From assembly GCA_020201035.1 (NCBI GenBank), contig JAIVHO010000001.1, positions 43,725 to 107,724 of the forward strand: a stretch of DNA of 64,000 bases. The letters are read 5' to 3'. Of this stretch, positions 63,077 through 64,000 are shown one piece after another. Numbering within the stretch: the first letter of the stretch is position 1; every line of letters starts with the position of its first letter. Under the pieces are notes generated by a model that searched no databases, was not told the DNA's origin, and was given only the letters and a program-made list of their open reading frames with translations. The DNA is from Bacteroidales bacterium (GTDB lineage: Bacteria; Bacteroidota; Bacteroidia; Bacteroidales; VadinHA17). Position numbers and translations under genes: made by a program.

Positions 63077-64000
63077 TTATTTTTTTTTCACCTTTTCGAT
63101 TGATACTGGCAATGTAAATTTAAAATCACTTCCTTTTCCGACTATACTTTTAACCCAAATTTTACCGCCATGTTTTTCCACAAATTCTTTGCAGAGGATT
63201 AATCCTAAACCTGTTCCGGACTCCTCTTCTGTACCTTTTGTTGTTTGTTGGTGTGTAATATCAAACAGTTTTTTTAATCTATCAGGCGTTATTCCAACTC
63301 CGTTGTCCGAAACAGAGATTGTAACATTCTCAGAATTTTCCTCGGCATTAATACTTATTTTGCCACCCTTATTAGTAAATTTTATTGCATTTAAAATAAG
63401 GTTTCGTAAAACTGTTTTTAACATATCAATATCCGCAAAAATATATATATTGTCTATATTGGAATTTGTTATAGTGATGTTTTTTGCATCAGCATTTATG
63501 TTAATAGTTCCAAGAATACTTTTAAAAATATCTAAAAATCTCAGCTTTTGTGGTTTGAAAGGAATCTTGCCAGATTGAGTACTGGTCCATTTCAACAAGT
63601 CTTCCAGCAAAGCGAATGTGTCGACTGAAGCATTTCTGAAATGATTCAGGAGCTCTTCAGTTTCGTCAATACTATATGTACGAATATTTTCTATTAATAA
63701 ATCAGATATACCAAGAAGCACGTTGAAAGGGCTTCTTAAATCGTGTGCCAGAATAGAGAGAAAAAGGTCTTTGTCTGCATTTAATTGATGAGATTGATAA
63801 AGTTCGTTATTAGTGAAGTCTAAATTTGCAACTCGTTTTGCTTTCTCTTCGTTTGCGATAACTAATTCCGCAACTAGTTTTGCTTTCTCCTTTTCGGCTA
63901 GTACTAACTCAGCTACCCGTTTTGCTTTCTCTTTATTATCAATGATTAACTCAGCTACCCGCTTTTCTTTCTCTTCGTTTGCAATGACCAATTCCGCAAC
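63077..64000 (-). CDS. Sensor histidine kinase, C-terminal part (gene continues past the window end)
   Basis: 308 codons of a kinase whose 5' end lies beyond 64000. A coiled coil of at least four 14-residue repeats (AELVIANEEKAKRV type) leads into a HisKA dimerisation domain with the phospho-accepting His in SILAHDLRSPFN. The HATPase_c domain then shows the N box (NLILNAIKFTNKGG), DNGVGI and TGLGLIL. It ends with normal length. The upstream sensor is unknown. The gene is visibly more AT-rich than most neighbours, which may point to transfer. It is convergent with tRNA-Gly. Confidence 0.9.
   Translation of the reverse strand, partial: VAELVIANEEKEKRVAELIIDNKEKAKRVAELVLAEKEKAKLVAELVIANEEKAKRVANLDFTNNELYQSHQLNADKDLFLSILAHDLRSPFNVLLGISDLLIENIRTYSIDETEELLNHFRNASVDTFALLEDLLKWTSTQSGKIPFKPQKLRFLDIFKSILGTININADAKNITITNSNIDNIYIFADIDMLKTVLRNLILNAIKFTNKGGKISINAEENSENVTISVSDNGVGITPDRLKKLFDITHQQTTKGTEEESGTGLGLILCKEFVEKHGGKIWVKSIVGKGSDFKFTLPVSIEKVKKK
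63828..64000 (-). repeat. 42-bp in-frame repeats encoding a coiled coil
   Basis: Units start at 63828, 63870, 63912 and 63954 and a fifth begins at 63996. Each encodes 14 residues, two heptads, so copy-number change lengthens the signalling helix in phase. The array continues past the window. Confidence 0.9.

Overview
The window reads as chromosomal DNA of an anaerobic or facultatively anaerobic Bacteroidetes (Bacteroidales/Marinilabiliales-like), probably from an environmental or metagenomic assembly. The evidence is: promoter -7 elements of the TAnnTTTG type in front of the tRNAs and several genes; few Shine-Dalgarno sites; a complete Bat (aerotolerance) operon; an Lnb-type (formerly DUF4105) lipoprotein N-acyltransferase; many Bacteroidetes-style lipoproteins; and a seven-transmembrane AraC regulator. 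No plasmid, phage, insertion sequence or CRISPR array was seen.

Layout. 0.5-4.2 kb: two tandem aconitase-superfamily enzymes, each a LeuC-LeuD-type fusion. 4.2-13.6 kb: a carbohydrate-degradation island (DUF5695-like protein, clan GH-D glycosidase, GH51 arabinofuranosidase, sulfatase). The first gene lacks its 5' end and the GH51 gene has an internal deletion that removes the acid/base region. 13.7-14.0 kb: a damaged and an intact tRNA-Arg. 14-18.8 kb: a BNR/VPS10-like beta-propeller exoprotein and Lnb. 18.9-27.7 kb: MoxR-DUF58-BatA/B/C/D/E operon. 28.4-31.8 kb: cytoplasmic-side molybdopterin oxidoreductase with a DmsB-DmsC fusion. 31.8-45.3 kb: mixed metabolism and membrane genes (PLP gamma-lyase, Ung, CheY-like protein, frameshifted M14 peptidase, PAS protein, threonine aldolase, DUF502, polyferredoxin, MATE, MscS). 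45.4-51.1 kb: an unusual five-gene minus-strand cluster. 51.6-59.3 kb: mnmE, then a LolA-like/RND/beta-barrel transport set and an AraC regulator. 59.4-64 kb: sucD, fabG, tRNA-Thr, a Tat-exported aldo/keto reductase, tRNA-Gly and a truncated histidine kinase.

The strongest candidate for an undescribed system is the 45.4-51.1 kb cluster. A lysine 2,3-aminomutase with its key residues intact is followed by a GNAT-histone-deacetylase-type amidohydrolase fusion, two different D-Ala-D-Ala-ligase-like ATP-grasp enzymes and a second GNAT. It looks like a pathway that makes and remodels a beta-lysine-containing, acetylated small peptide or conjugate. This product is inferred, not shown.

A second theme is local sequence instability. 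Five short intergenic tandem arrays (units of 56, 23, about 26, 45 and about 28 bp) sit at gene ends, and two of them visibly duplicate the 3' end of the neighbouring gene. The window also holds several broken genes: GH51, M14 peptidase, DUF5695-like gene, an FtsX-like remnant, and a tRNA-Arg copy carrying a hairpin-forming insertion in its T arm. Some of the single-base breaks could be assembly errors.
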